In this document: positions 25,493-35,045 of the stretch, piece after piece | Position numbering within the stretch: the first letter of the stretch is position 1 | How the letters are laid out: each line of letters starts with the position of its first letter | Origin: Pseudorhodobacter aquimaris | GTDB lineage: Bacteria > Pseudomonadota > Alphaproteobacteria > Rhodobacterales > Rhodobacteraceae | Length of the DNA: 49,191 nucleotides | Assembly (NCBI RefSeq): GCF_001202025.1 | Contig: NZ_LGHS01000013.1 | Span: forward strand, 1 to 49,191 | Reading direction: 5' to 3' | Notes under the pieces: generated by a model | What the model saw: the letters and a program-made list of their open reading frames with translations, nothing else | Database searches by the model: none | What the model was told of the DNA's origin: nothing | Position numbers and translations under genes: made by a program

Positions 25493-27294
25493 TACGCGCC
25501 TGCGTTCTGGAACCAGCCGCGGTGGTCGATGAAGCCCGCGCCGAAGTCGAGGATCACCCGGATTTCAACACCATCCACATCCCAGCCGGAGCGGCTTTCC
25601 ACCTGTGGCCCTTCGTTGCCCGAGAGATAGGCGAACTCGAGGCCGTCGATCTCGCCGGGGTCGGCGGTCACGTACCAGCGGGTCGCGCTGGACAGGCGAG
25701 GTTCGACAACCAGCGACATCGCGCCCGAGAAGGGGTTCACATCCGCCGCCGTGGCGGGCGCGATGGTGGCGAGCCACTTCTCGGCTACCGTCTCCAGCGC
25801 TGGTGGCACCAGCAGGTTCTTCGGCGTGACGCGGATGATGCGACCGTCGATCCCCTTCTGGGTGCGTAGCGCCAGCCGGGCTGCGGACAGGGTGGCATCG
25901 GAAATCACAGCGCCGCTCGCCGCCTTGTTGCCGTGATCGACATGGAACAGCGCCTTGGTGTCCGAGAGGGTCGGACCGTTGCCGCTATTCGCCTCCAGCA
26001 GCGTGATGAGAATCCGCGCCTCGGTCTCGGCGGCCCCTTGGCCCATGCGGCGGGCGAGGTCCGAGAAGGCCCCGAGGTCGTCGTTCACCAGAACCTGCCT
26101 GGTGATCCCGATCTTCTTGGCCCAGGTCTCGATCTTGTAGGCTTCGCGCGCCTCGGCCATTGTCCCGGCCTTGATCTCGCCGTGCTCGTTCAGCTTTTCC
26201 AGCAGCGGGGCCTCGCCCAGCATGATCTTGTTCACCGACCGGAAATCCCGCGCCGAAGTCTGGCGGCCGAGCCGACGGATGCCGGAAGGGGCCGCCTGGT
26301 AAGCGTCGCGCAACACGCGGCCCACAGTGTTGCCGAGGATGATCGGGAAATCCGAGGTCGTATGCAGGGCGCGGGTGACCAGGCTGGCGGGCGACAGAGC
26401 CATGGTGGACTCGCCGCGCAGGGTCAGCAGTTCCTTGGCCATGTCCACCGGTGTGGAATAGGCATAGCGCCGCGCCGGTTCGGAAAGTTCGTGGCGCGGG
26501 TTGATCCGGGCATAGAGGGCCTCGCCCATCTGGCGGGCGCGAAGGGCGGGGTCATCCTGGCTTTCGCCCATCTCGACGCGCACCTGTTCGGTGCGGATCG
26601 TGGGCGCGCTGCGGCTGGCCAGCACCTCAAAGGCGGCACGACGCGCGGTGTCGGCATCTGCTGCGGTGTCGATCTGCCCGTCGATCCATGACTGGTCCAG
26701 CCCGGCGATGCGGGCGATGGAGCGGATCTCGGTATTGATCACGGCGCGGCTCTGCGTCTCGGGCAGCGCAGGGGTGACGGTGGTGTCGGTCATTTGGGTC
26801 TCCATGCGGATGCGGGCACCCAGGTCAGCCGGGGTGGGGACAAGGGAAATTTCGTGTGGGGTCCAGCGGCTGGCGGTCAGGACGCGTGCGCCGTTCTCGG
26901 TCGTCTCGGCCCATTCCTCGACTGAATAGCCAACCGAGACATGGCGCAGGATCCCAGACAGCACGTCCTGCCAGAGCGGTTCCACCTCGGGGCGCGATGA
27001 GAAGCGGATAAGGGCCGTGCCGCGGTGGCCATCGACGGTTGCGGATTGCACGCTGCCTAGTACGTCGCGGACAGCGGATTGACGGTGGGCATCAAGAACG
27101 CTGGCCCCTTGGAGGCGCGACAGATCCACTGCTTCCGGCGCAAGGCTGAGGCGTTCGACATACGGACCCGCCATGTCACGGCGGCGCACGGGCGCGCCGG
27201 TGGACCAGATCACCTCGACGGTGCGGGCTTGCGCGTCTGCGCTGGCCGGGGCCATGTCGGCGCGGCGCGTCAGCAGGGTGACGATGTCATTCAT
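25492..27294 (-). CDS. Prohead protease / major capsid protein fusion
   Basis: The 600-aa product has an N-terminal HK97-type prohead protease (about 1-165): VEVIWSTGAPVRRRD, then VLDAHRQSAVRDVLGSV (catalytic His), then LIRFSSRPEVEPLW and HVSVGYSVEEW (Ser). A linker precedes the C-terminal major capsid protein (about 270-600: ALSPASLVTRALHTTSDFP through LVEPRLSSATRWYVTADP). In most phages these are separate genes; a fused form is known in some alphaproteobacterial phages. The protease should cut the scaffold-like linker during assembly. ATG 27294 has AAGGAAG nine bases upstream and overlaps the portal gene by 8 bases. Confidence 0.9.
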   Translation of the reverse strand: MNDIVTLLTRRADMAPASADAQARTVEVIWSTGAPVRRRDMAGPYVERLSLAPEAVDLSRLQGASVLDAHRQSAVRDVLGSVQSATVDGHRGTALIRFSSRPEVEPLWQDVLSGILRHVSVGYSVEEWAETTENGARVLTASRWTPHEISLVPTPADLGARIRMETQMTDTTVTPALPETQSRAVINTEIRSIARIAGLDQSWIDGQIDTAADADTARRAAFEVLASRSAPTIRTEQVRVEMGESQDDPALRARQMGEALYARINPRHELSEPARRYAYSTPVDMAKELLTLRGESTMALSPASLVTRALHTTSDFPIILGNTVGRVLRDAYQAAPSGIRRLGRQTSARDFRSVNKIMLGEAPLLEKLNEHGEIKAGTMAEAREAYKIETWAKKIGITRQVLVNDDLGAFSDLARRMGQGAAETEARILITLLEANSGNGPTLSDTKALFHVDHGNKAASGAVISDATLSAARLALRTQKGIDGRIIRVTPKNLLVPPALETVAEKWLATIAPATAADVNPFSGAMSLVVEPRLSSATRWYVTADPGEIDGLEFAYLSGNEGPQVESRSGWDVDGVEIRVILDFGAGFIDHRGWFQNAGA

Positions 27295-28696
27295 CTGGGA
27301 TGTCTTCCTTCTTGACAGGCGGCGCACCGAAAGTCAGGCCCAGCGCGTCGGTGCGTGCCTTGTCTGCGGCGATCTCGGCATCAACCTGTTCGGCGTCGTA
27401 GCCCCGTTCGGAAATCGCCTGACGACGGCTTTTGAGACCGGCGTTGATAGCGAGGATCTCTGCCTCCACGTCCTTCTTCGGATCGACGTAATCGAACTTG
27501 GGCGGCAGCCATTCGCAGGCGAGATACGCCGCAGGATCGCGGTCGAAATCGCGGGCGGGCAGATCGCCCGACAATACCGCTAGCCGCACGAAGCGTTCCC
27601 AGACCGGGCGGCAGAACAGATGGACGACGACATTGTGCTGCAACTGCTCGACCCGGCGGCGAAACTCGATTAGCCCAGCGCGGATCGAGGAATAGGTGAC
27701 ACCCTCCAGATCGCCGGAGACCAGTTCATAGGGCAGGCCCATGCCGGCAGCCACGGCGCGGAGGTGGTTCTTGACGAACGGGCCGTAGGCGTCGCTCTCG
27801 GTCGGGTTGGAAAAGCGGATATCGGTGCCGGGCGGTAGTGGGATGAGGCTGCCAGGCTCCATGCCGACAGTCAGTGCGCCGTTGGTGTTTGTGCCGGTCA
27901 GACCCCCTGCCGTGCCGTCGGGATCGGTGATGAAACCGGTGAACAGGGCTGCCACCTTGGCCTTCACCAGTGCCGCATCCTCGAACTGGTCTAACTCATG
28001 CAACCGCAGCAAAACCGGAGCAAGCCACGTGATCCCGCGCAACTGTCCAGCGGCCAGCGGCTTGAACAGATGCAGGCAATCTGTGGCGGGGATGCGCAGA
28101 GGTTCCAGCCGCAACGAGGTCAGCGGATCGCCGGGCCGTTCCCTCATCATCCAGTAGGCGGCGCGTTGCCCAGCGCTGTTGAACTCGATCCCCGCCCGGA
28201 CGCGCGCACCGCCGCCGATGTCGCGATGCAAGTCCAGCGGCACCTGGTCCCGGTCCAGCAGGTCGATGTGCAGGGGGACAGCCGTACCGTCGGGCACGAC
28301 GCGCAGACGGGCGAAACTTTCGCCGCCCTCTACCATCGCCCGCACGGCCATGGCCTGCAGCCCATAGAAATCCGCCAGCCCACCCGGATCGGCATGATCT
28401 GTCCAGCGCAGCCACAGAACCTGCAGCCGTTCGCGCACGGCGCGGTCGGGATGTGTAGATTGCGGTTTGATCCCGGCCCCGACGACATTGCCGACCAGGC
28501 TGTCCACCGCCGCCGATACCCATGGATTGTTTCGTGCATACCATCCGGCTCTGCGTGCTGCAGTCGTAGCACCCGATAGGATCGCCGTGTTCAGCCCATC
28601 GACCGTGCGTTGTCCCTCCCAACGGCGACCACCACCCGCAGCGTCAAACGCACGGGTGCCGGGGCGGCCGAACAGGCGGTAGATCAGGTTGCGCAT
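27287..28696 (-). CDS. Phage portal protein (lambda family)
   Basis: The 469-aa product MRNLIYRLFGRPGTRAF matches lambda-family portal proteins. Hallmarks are ARRAGWYARNNPWVSAAVDSL, GAGIKPQSTHPD, a middle beta region with RLRVVPDG and HIDLLDRDQVP, and the late GLPYELVSGDLEGVTYSSIRAGLIEFRR. The portal forms the dodecameric ring at one capsid vertex where terminase docks and DNA enters. ATG 28696 was chosen over upstream codons because the family normally starts here. It is first of the head operon after the restriction-modification cargo; a promoter or read-through from the terminase genes must supply transcription. Confidence 0.92.
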   Translation of the reverse strand: MRNLIYRLFGRPGTRAFDAAGGGRRWEGQRTVDGLNTAILSGATTAARRAGWYARNNPWVSAAVDSLVGNVVGAGIKPQSTHPDRAVRERLQVLWLRWTDHADPGGLADFYGLQAMAVRAMVEGGESFARLRVVPDGTAVPLHIDLLDRDQVPLDLHRDIGGGARVRAGIEFNSAGQRAAYWMMRERPGDPLTSLRLEPLRIPATDCLHLFKPLAAGQLRGITWLAPVLLRLHELDQFEDAALVKAKVAALFTGFITDPDGTAGGLTGTNTNGALTVGMEPGSLIPLPPGTDIRFSNPTESDAYGPFVKNHLRAVAAGMGLPYELVSGDLEGVTYSSIRAGLIEFRRRVEQLQHNVVVHLFCRPVWERFVRLAVLSGDLPARDFDRDPAAYLACEWLPPKFDYVDPKKDVEAEILAINAGLKSRRQAISERGYDAEQVDAEIAADKARTDALGLTFGAPPVKKEDIPDE

Positions 28697-28979
28697 GAGG
28701 GCAGAGTCGCATGGAGTGACAGTAATCGGATACTGGGAATCATTTGTAACGTACAATCAGGACGCGTGTATCCAAGCCCCAAGATTTCTCTCGCCACAGT
28801 TGACGATATGCCGCGCAAAGCGGAACTGGGATATATTCGCAGTGGTCGACGCATTCGAAATTTTGCGAAAAACCGCTAGGGCTATTCCAGAAAACGCATC
28901 CGTGATACGGCCATTTACGGCGAGAGGCTGAAAGCAGCTCTTGCCGCATTGATTGATTAAGCAGTAGGGCGCGGACGGT

Positions 28980-30389
28980 ATGGCAAATGTTAAGAACGGT
29001 GACGGCAAGCTTCCCGGTAAGACACTCTATGCAGGCCGTAGGCGAGAAACGACTCGGAAATCAGGCTTCTCAGTTCACTCGAACACAACCGGTGGGGAGT
29101 TTAAGCGCCACTCCGAGAACACATACGATCTGTTGGCCGGTGAAGTTTTAGGAATGTCTTTCACGATCGATGGACATGCAAGCGGAGACATCCTCGGATA
29201 TGGAGCTTGGGTGCTGTGCGATGGAAATGTTGATCTCACAATAACTGGCGGGCCAGCGAAACGCACACAGACCAACTATGAATATCCTTCTTGGAACAAA
29301 TTTGGTTCCATTTGGCGCGCCGAAACAGACGTCCCGGTTCAGATACATGCGATTCTTGCTGCAAAGACAATTTCAAGTGTCGCGATCTACATGCAATCTT
29401 GTGGAAAGATCAGGCACAAGTATCTTGATGATGCGCGCCCCGAGCTGATGAAGAATATGTACCAGTTTTCGCCCGAATCTATCTTTCTGGGAGATGATCC
29501 AGGCGGTGCAGTAGAGATAATAGCACCGCGTCCAAGCGGCTCTGAACATGAAAACATTTTGCTGAAGTCTTGCAACCGCTGTGGACGCTATCTCCCTGTT
29601 AATATTGGCAATGAACGAGATCATCTTAGTTTCAGCAATCACTGCGTAGCGGAGCATCGCCGCCCCTGCAGTCATGGAAGCTTTGGTCGACTCCGAAATT
29701 CTGAGGACGAAGCGGATTTCCTGAAATTGGATTACGGATTTCAATTGGAATGTCGATTTTGCAAGAAGTTCGAAGTGAATGCTGCGCACAATCCGCAACG
29801 AAGTTCAGCCCAGATGAAAGAGGACGGCGCGAGACGCCGGGCATTCGAGCTTCTTCTTGCTGATCTATATGGAGGAACGCCCCAACTACGATACCGGCAT
29901 GCAAACGGCAAGGAACTTGCCGATATGGTATGGACTCGCTTCAATGGTCACTGTTTTCGATGCAACGCAAAGCTGTTGTCGGCAAGGGCGATGCATCTGG
30001 ATCACACGCGTCCGCTGGCGCTTCTTTGGCCTTTGGACGGGAGTGCTACCGCACTATGCGGATCCTGCAACTCCGAGAAAAGGGACCGCGCGCCAGCCGA
30101 CTTCTACACAGCTGAAGAACTCGCACGACTTGCTGAGATTACAGAGGTTCCTCTTGCTGACCTTCAGAGTCTTCGGCCCAACGAACAGGCAATAAAAGAG
30201 CTACTTTCTCGCTTGGTTTGGTTCTTTGAAGAATTTCTTCAGCGCCCAGAGATGACCAAAGAGAGGGACGGAAAAGTAGCTGGCCATCTTGTCATAAAAG
30301 CGCTGCACAAGGTGCTTGCCAGAAGCGAATTTTACTCAGGCATTGATCTTGTAGAGGAATATAGCCGGGGCGGATATGTGGATCGTTAA
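28980..30389 (+). CDS. HNH endonuclease, probable restriction enzyme
   Basis: The 469-aa product has a central cysteine-rich segment (CNRCGRYLP near 198-206, LECRFCKKFEVN near 257-267) and an HNH site: GHCFRCNAKLL (C325, C328), HLDHTRPLALLWPLD (HLDH at 339-342) and LCGSCNSEKRDR (360-370). This zinc-stabilised HNH form, with an LDHTRPL strand and GSCNSEKR helix, is typical of type II restriction endonucleases. Residues 1-170 look beta-rich and may read the DNA site. It is convergent with two methyltransferase genes; the stop codons are 1 base apart (30,389 and 30,391). Together they make a plausible restriction-modification system. Confidence 0.8.
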   Translation: MANVKNGDGKLPGKTLYAGRRRETTRKSGFSVHSNTTGGEFKRHSENTYDLLAGEVLGMSFTIDGHASGDILGYGAWVLCDGNVDLTITGGPAKRTQTNYEYPSWNKFGSIWRAETDVPVQIHAILAAKTISSVAIYMQSCGKIRHKYLDDARPELMKNMYQFSPESIFLGDDPGGAVEIIAPRPSGSEHENILLKSCNRCGRYLPVNIGNERDHLSFSNHCVAEHRRPCSHGSFGRLRNSEDEADFLKLDYGFQLECRFCKKFEVNAAHNPQRSSAQMKEDGARRRAFELLLADLYGGTPQLRYRHANGKELADMVWTRFNGHCFRCNAKLLSARAMHLDHTRPLALLWPLDGSATALCGSCNSEKRDRAPADFYTAEELARLAEITEVPLADLQSLRPNEQAIKELLSRLVWFFEEFLQRPEMTKERDGKVAGHLVIKALHKVLARSEFYSGIDLVEEYSRGGYVDR

Positions 30390-30390
30390 C

Positions 30391-31572
30391 CTATAAAGGA
30401 GTCAGAACAAGATAGGAGTGGCCACTCACAGTTCCCTTGTCACGAATTCCGTGCGACTCGCAATGTTCAACACCCTCAATGTAGAAGTCCTCTACGTTGA
30501 ACCATGGACTTGCCCGATTGGATAATTCGCTTCCCATGTCACATTTTGGGCTCTGTCCAAGATGCATAACCATAACACCGGTTTCGGAGATCTGCTGGCG
30601 CGCGTGATCAAAAAACACTTTATATATGTCAAGATTGATCTTTTGCCTCGTTTCAACAAAATCCTTAGGTTGCAAGTCGAAGTCAGCCCGCTCCCATCCC
30701 GCAAACCAGAAACGCATCCAGTTGGCCATATAAAATCTTGTCGAATCAAAAAACGGTGGCGATGTAATTATCGCGTCAGCCTTTGGCATTTCTTCCGGCC
30801 ACTTTTCAGTCGTGTCTGACTGAAACGAGCCACCAAACGACCGAGACGGATTTCCAATTTCTTCGCTAAGGCGCGCAATTTTAGCCCGAAGTCGGGGTAA
30901 GAGAGCCCGATACTCGAAGTCACCAGTTGGTTTAAATGGCGTCACGGGGTGGCTTCTTCTGCTAAGCGCATAGGGCCTGTTTCCGTGCAAGAGATGCAAG
31001 GTGCAGGCAAACAGGAGCGCCCATTCGGGACTGCTATCCCATCGATCTAAGAAGAACTGTCTCGCGGCAAGTATTTCCTTCATTGTTTCCGGATGAAAGT
31101 AGTCTGGTATAGGACTATTAAACCTAACCAATGAGGCACGGTTCAACTGGTCGTCTGTCATCTCAAATGCTTCAATTGATTCCCCGAGCTCAGAAATCAA
31201 TGAATCAACTCGAGGTGGCGCAGTCATTGCCACCTTTGCAAAAGTGAGAATGTGTCCTAGTCTGGAGATGTCTACACCAAAGCCGCGCCGCTGCATTCGG
31301 CATGCTTCAAACGGAATGGTTCCCGCACCTGAGAAAGGGTCGACTACGACCTCTCCAGGTCGAGAAAAGCATTCAATCAGATGATGAGCAAGCGCAGGCT
31401 TCATCTTTCCCTGGTAGGAGCACATCGAGTGACCAGCGCCACCCCATTCACGTTTTGAAAATGGGGGTTGCTGATGAGGCAAGTTGCGCTTGAACGCTTC
31501 CCATGATTGCTCCCATCGATTCTCATAGTTTCGGCGAAGTGGGGGAGCACGGAATTCTGTTGAAACGCTCAT
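30391..31572 (-). CDS. DNA methyltransferase (TSPPF type)
   Basis: The 393-aa product has the AdoMet motif VVDPFSGAGTIPFEACRM near residues 75-92 and the catalytic motif ADAIITSPPF near 265-275, with motif I first and IV later. The SPPF form fits N4-cytosine or related amino-methyltransferases. It follows the second methyltransferase gene by 4 bases and is convergent with the HNH gene. Two methylases with one nuclease are usual where the recognition site is asymmetric and each strand needs its own enzyme (family knowledge). AT-rich codons set the cassette apart from the GC-rich phage genes around it. Confidence 0.85.
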   Translation of the reverse strand: MSVSTEFRAPPLRRNYENRWEQSWEAFKRNLPHQQPPFSKREWGGAGHSMCSYQGKMKPALAHHLIECFSRPGEVVVDPFSGAGTIPFEACRMQRRGFGVDISRLGHILTFAKVAMTAPPRVDSLISELGESIEAFEMTDDQLNRASLVRFNSPIPDYFHPETMKEILAARQFFLDRWDSSPEWALLFACTLHLLHGNRPYALSRRSHPVTPFKPTGDFEYRALLPRLRAKIARLSEEIGNPSRSFGGSFQSDTTEKWPEEMPKADAIITSPPFFDSTRFYMANWMRFWFAGWERADFDLQPKDFVETRQKINLDIYKVFFDHARQQISETGVMVMHLGQSPKCDMGSELSNRASPWFNVEDFYIEGVEHCESHGIRDKGTVSGHSYLVLTPL

Positions 31573-31576
31573 TCAG

Positions 31577-32905
31577 TTAGGCCTCTACGATTCTAGTTCT
31601 ATTAAGGTTTTCAAACACTAAGAGCTGTTGCCGCAGTAGTTGGCCGCCATTGGAGTTTCTTTTACGTAGATGAACACGGTCGACAGTCCTTAGTCCAAGA
31701 TCCTCGGCCGTTTCAACCAGAAGGTCGTCCGTGGCGACGTGTATGCCCGAATACATGCTATCTCCAATATCAATGCAAATCATGCCACCCACTTTCACAC
31801 GGTTTTGCAGTGAGGCCATGACCTTTCGCATATCATGAAAGTATCCTCCAACCATTTTCGCTATTCGGTCGTCGTATGCATGCTCGGTGAGTTCCTTGAC
31901 AGTTCTCTCAACGCCGATTGTTGTCGGTGCCCACTTGGTTTGCGCGTCTACATCGTTAATGCCAGATGTAATAACAATATCGCGAATTTCTCGTAGGTCG
32001 CCTTTTTTGTTAACAAGCCTCAGAAACCATAACTCAAGCCTAGCGTTGCGAATGTAGTTTGTTCCATTGAGATAGGGAGGGCTAGTAATTACCCCGTCCC
32101 AACCGTCATCTATTTGATCTCCCAAGTCAGCAGCGGCATTGCAAGCATGCCAAGCGTTGCCGGTTAGGCCTGGTAAGTTGAGCAGATCTTTCGCCTGGCT
32201 TTGGAGTCGAGCGCTTACAGCCTCGATGGGTAGAGGGGGTTTGGTTAGTAGCTCCTTGGGTGTCTTAAAACGGAGGTCTCCTGCTCTTTTCAATTGAGAT
32301 GTCTTAATAAGACTTGCCAAAATGGCCAAGGTTAAGCAATTTCCGAGCATTGTGTTGGTGCTTAAGATTTGGTCAGCAATGGTTCTTAGAGTACGAACTT
32401 GATCCAAGGCTTCATCCTCAAAGAACCTGCTTGACCCAAAAGCGGCCAAGTATGTTTCAGCTAGTTCCTTGTCTGGCTTGGTCGTGCTCATCAAGGCTGG
32501 AATTGCGCGGTCGAGGCTCAGGAGTTCTTCGGATATTCGTGTGCGATCTTGCTTTGTTGCCCTGAGCAACGCAAGTTTGGTTTCTATAACAAATGCCATT
32601 GCCGGGTTGGCTTCTGAATAAGCACAATCAACTCCAGATTGCCCAAGAGCTATAGGAGTAGTCCCGCTGCCTGCAAAAGGTTCAATTATGCGCCGAGCAT
32701 TAGGAAGATATTCTAATCGCACTCGATCAACGAATCGTGGTGAATATCCCTCTAGGTAAGGAAACCAAGAATGAAGTGGCGCCCGATTGCTATCCCGGAA
32801 TGTTGCGTCAAGAGGTTCAATATCCATCTCTGCAGCAGTCTTGCTTTTCGGTATTATTTCGTTGTCAGCGAAAATTAGGGAAAGTTGCCGTGGGCTACTT
32901 TTCAT
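31577..32905 (-). CDS. DNA methyltransferase (TSPPY type)
   Basis: The 442-aa product carries RIIEPFAGSGTTPIALGQSG (AdoMet site near 90) and GVITSPPYLNGTNYIRNARLELW (catalytic motif near 287-291). The order is motif I then IV. It is larger than its partner because of a helical insert between them (about 150-270), possibly the target recognition domain. ATG 32905 overlaps the stop of the HTH gene (ATGA). It and the next methylase probably modify the two strands of one site protected from the HNH enzyme. Both methylases look intact. Confidence 0.85.
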   Translation of the reverse strand: MKSSPRQLSLIFADNEIIPKSKTAAEMDIEPLDATFRDSNRAPLHSWFPYLEGYSPRFVDRVRLEYLPNARRIIEPFAGSGTTPIALGQSGVDCAYSEANPAMAFVIETKLALLRATKQDRTRISEELLSLDRAIPALMSTTKPDKELAETYLAAFGSSRFFEDEALDQVRTLRTIADQILSTNTMLGNCLTLAILASLIKTSQLKRAGDLRFKTPKELLTKPPLPIEAVSARLQSQAKDLLNLPGLTGNAWHACNAAADLGDQIDDGWDGVITSPPYLNGTNYIRNARLELWFLRLVNKKGDLREIRDIVITSGINDVDAQTKWAPTTIGVERTVKELTEHAYDDRIAKMVGGYFHDMRKVMASLQNRVKVGGMICIDIGDSMYSGIHVATDDLLVETAEDLGLRTVDRVHLRKRNSNGGQLLRQQLLVFENLNRTRIVEA

Positions 32906-33138
32906 GGTTTGACCTTGCCGACTATAGTCGGATGATTCAGTGTTTCATCGAAAGCTTCAAGTTGCATGGAGCCTCCTTGCACCACCCATTTGTCTATCTC
33001 GGACCTTTGGAATCGCCAAAGACGCCCTGCTTTGTGAGCCGGGAACCCACGTCGAGTGATCCACTTGTAGATTGTGTCATGCTTAACACCCAAGTGTTTG
33101 GCCACATCCTCAACGGTCATCCAAGTTTCAGCGCTCAT
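32902..33138 (-). CDS. Excisionase-like HTH protein, probable controller of the RM cassette
   Basis: The 78-aa product has MTVEDVAKHLGVKHDTIYKWI then RGFPAHKAGRLWRFQRSEIDKWV, the excisionase/MerR-type winged HTH. In restriction-modification loci such proteins can act as control proteins that time methylase before nuclease. ATG 33138 was preferred to a TTG at 33258. It is the first gene of the methylase operon and lies just downstream of the large terminase gene; the short gap of about 100 bases may hold its promoter. Confidence 0.75.
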   Translation of the reverse strand: MSAETWMTVEDVAKHLGVKHDTIYKWITRRGFPAHKAGRLWRFQRSEIDKWVVQGGSMQLEAFDETLNHPTIVGKVKP

Positions 33139-33245
33139 TACGGTTGCGACCCTTCGTATTTCTTCATGGATGTTTTCGTTGGGTTCGACGCTGAAGGCAA
33201 GGATGAAGTGTGATTTTCCATGATCTATTGGACAGACGGATCTCG

Positions 33246-35045
33246 TTATCGCATCCAACTGGATCGAATGACCCTGCCTGCGACTGTCGCCTGCCCGCGT
33301 CGCAAACCTACCACGACGACGATATCCGCCTCCTCATTTAATCGCATCCCCATGCTGATTAGGCCGTGCAGGGCGGCGTGGGCGTAGACGAAGGTGTCAA
33401 GCGCCTCGTTGCGTTCGCCGTCGCGCTTGGGTTGCCAGGAGCGGATAGGGCGGCCCTTCTCGAAGCGGGTGACGACTCGTTCGGCGGTTAACTGGCGAAA
33501 GTAGTCCGCATCGAGGCGGCGGGGGAAGTGGATGGCGCCGGGGCCGGGTTCGGTCAGCTTCAGGCGGGCGTAGACGGCGTCCTTCACGGAATCCACCCCG
33601 ACGATGAACAGCGGAATCTTGCCCTTGTTGGTGCGGGTGGGGCGGCGTGGCCAGACGGGAATGCCGGGGCCGCCACGTCCCTTGATCGCCCAGATGCGCC
33701 GGGCGAGGCGGGTGCGGCAGAATTCGTAAGCCATCTTGGTGTGGTGACCGCCGGTGTCGATGGCGGCGGCACGCACGGGCAGGTCGCCATAGGTGCCGTT
33801 CAGCAAATCGTCCAAGTCTGACCAGAGACGCGGGCCGGATGGGTCGCCCCAGAGCACGCGGTAGTCGATCACCCACGCCTCCTCGTCGCGGCCCCAGCCG
33901 ACAGCTTGCACTTCGATCCGGTCGCCCTGCACGTCGACACCCGCTGTCAACACGGCCACGCCGGGTGCGAGGTCTTGGCCCCAATCCTCACGCCGAGCCA
34001 TAAGCGGGTCGGCAGGGACGGTATCGCCTGCCTGGTCCTCCCAAGACTCGCCCAGCTTGGTGTTGACCCAGACTTGTAGCCGGGCAGGATCCTTGGCGAC
34101 GCGCGCATGATCCAGTGCGATTTCGGCCCATGTTTCCCACGGCGAATAGAGCGACGACAGGTGAAACCCCGCAGTACGGCCATCGCCCAGCGCGGTTGAC
34201 CGCCATTCGCCAGCGACCAGTAGCCGGGGCTTTTCGTGTTCATGATGCACGCCTCCGCAGGCATCGCAGATCATATAGGCGGCGTCGCGCTGCATCTCGG
34301 GCCATCGGATGCGCGCCCAAGTGATCGGAGCCATGTCGCCGCAATGCTGGCAGGGCACGTGGAAATACCTCTGGTCGCTGTCGAGATAGGCGGCTTCGAT
34401 GCGGGAATGGCCCTTCAGGGTTGGCGTGGACACCATGTAGATCTTGCGTCTTCCCCGAAAGGTGGTGGTGCGCTGGATCGCCAAATCGACGGGGTCGCCC
34501 TCGCCATCGGCATCGCCGGGATAGCCGTCCACCTCGTCCAGGAACAGGTAGCGTACGGGCGTGGATCGCAAGCCCACCGCGCTGTTCGCGCCAGTCATCA
34601 CCAGCTGGCCGCCGGGAAAGGATTTGCGGAACAGGCTGTTCCCGGCATCGCGCGACCTTGGGGCTGACACTAGATCGCGCAAAGCAGGTGTGGCTTCGAT
34701 CAGTGGATCAATCCGCACGGTGGTGTTGCGGCGCACCATGTCGAGTGATGGCATCACCAGCATGGCGATGCCGGGGGCGTTCTGGATAATGTAGCCCAGC
34801 CAGTTCAGCCCGGCCTCTGATCCACCTGTCTGCGCGCCCTTCATAAGCACGACCCGTTCATAAGGGCTGGAGGTGGACAGGGCATCCATAACTGCCCGCA
34901 AGTATGGCGTGCGATCGGTGCGCCAGCGGCCGGGTTCGGCCGAGGTGGGCGGCAGGATGCGATGCCGGTCAGCCCAATCCGACACCGGGATCGGCGGTTC
35001 GGGCCGGATGCCACGCCGCCAGGCGAGATCAATCTCAGGCACCAT
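33246..35045 (-). CDS. Terminase large subunit (GpA family)
   Basis: The 599-aa product belongs to the lambda GpA/GP2-type terminases. Visible are the start region SDWADRHRILPPTSAEPGRWRTDRTPYL, the ATPase centre with VVLMKGAQTGGSEAGLNWLG (Walker-like), YLFLDEVDGYP (Walker B), the cysteine pair regions HVPCQHCGDM and ICDACGG, and the nuclease half with LTAGVDVQGDRIEVQAVGWG and AAIDTGGHHTKMAY. It pumps DNA into the capsid and cuts it. ATG 35045 overlaps the small terminase stop by 11 bases. The C-terminus ends VIRSSWMR, as in relatives, so the cargo insertion behind it did not damage it. Confidence 0.95.
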   Translation of the reverse strand: MVPEIDLAWRRGIRPEPPIPVSDWADRHRILPPTSAEPGRWRTDRTPYLRAVMDALSTSSPYERVVLMKGAQTGGSEAGLNWLGYIIQNAPGIAMLVMPSLDMVRRNTTVRIDPLIEATPALRDLVSAPRSRDAGNSLFRKSFPGGQLVMTGANSAVGLRSTPVRYLFLDEVDGYPGDADGEGDPVDLAIQRTTTFRGRRKIYMVSTPTLKGHSRIEAAYLDSDQRYFHVPCQHCGDMAPITWARIRWPEMQRDAAYMICDACGGVHHEHEKPRLLVAGEWRSTALGDGRTAGFHLSSLYSPWETWAEIALDHARVAKDPARLQVWVNTKLGESWEDQAGDTVPADPLMARREDWGQDLAPGVAVLTAGVDVQGDRIEVQAVGWGRDEEAWVIDYRVLWGDPSGPRLWSDLDDLLNGTYGDLPVRAAAIDTGGHHTKMAYEFCRTRLARRIWAIKGRGGPGIPVWPRRPTRTNKGKIPLFIVGVDSVKDAVYARLKLTEPGPGAIHFPRRLDADYFRQLTAERVVTRFEKGRPIRSWQPKRDGERNEALDTFVYAHAALHGLISMGMRLNEEADIVVVVGLRRGQATVAGRVIRSSWMR

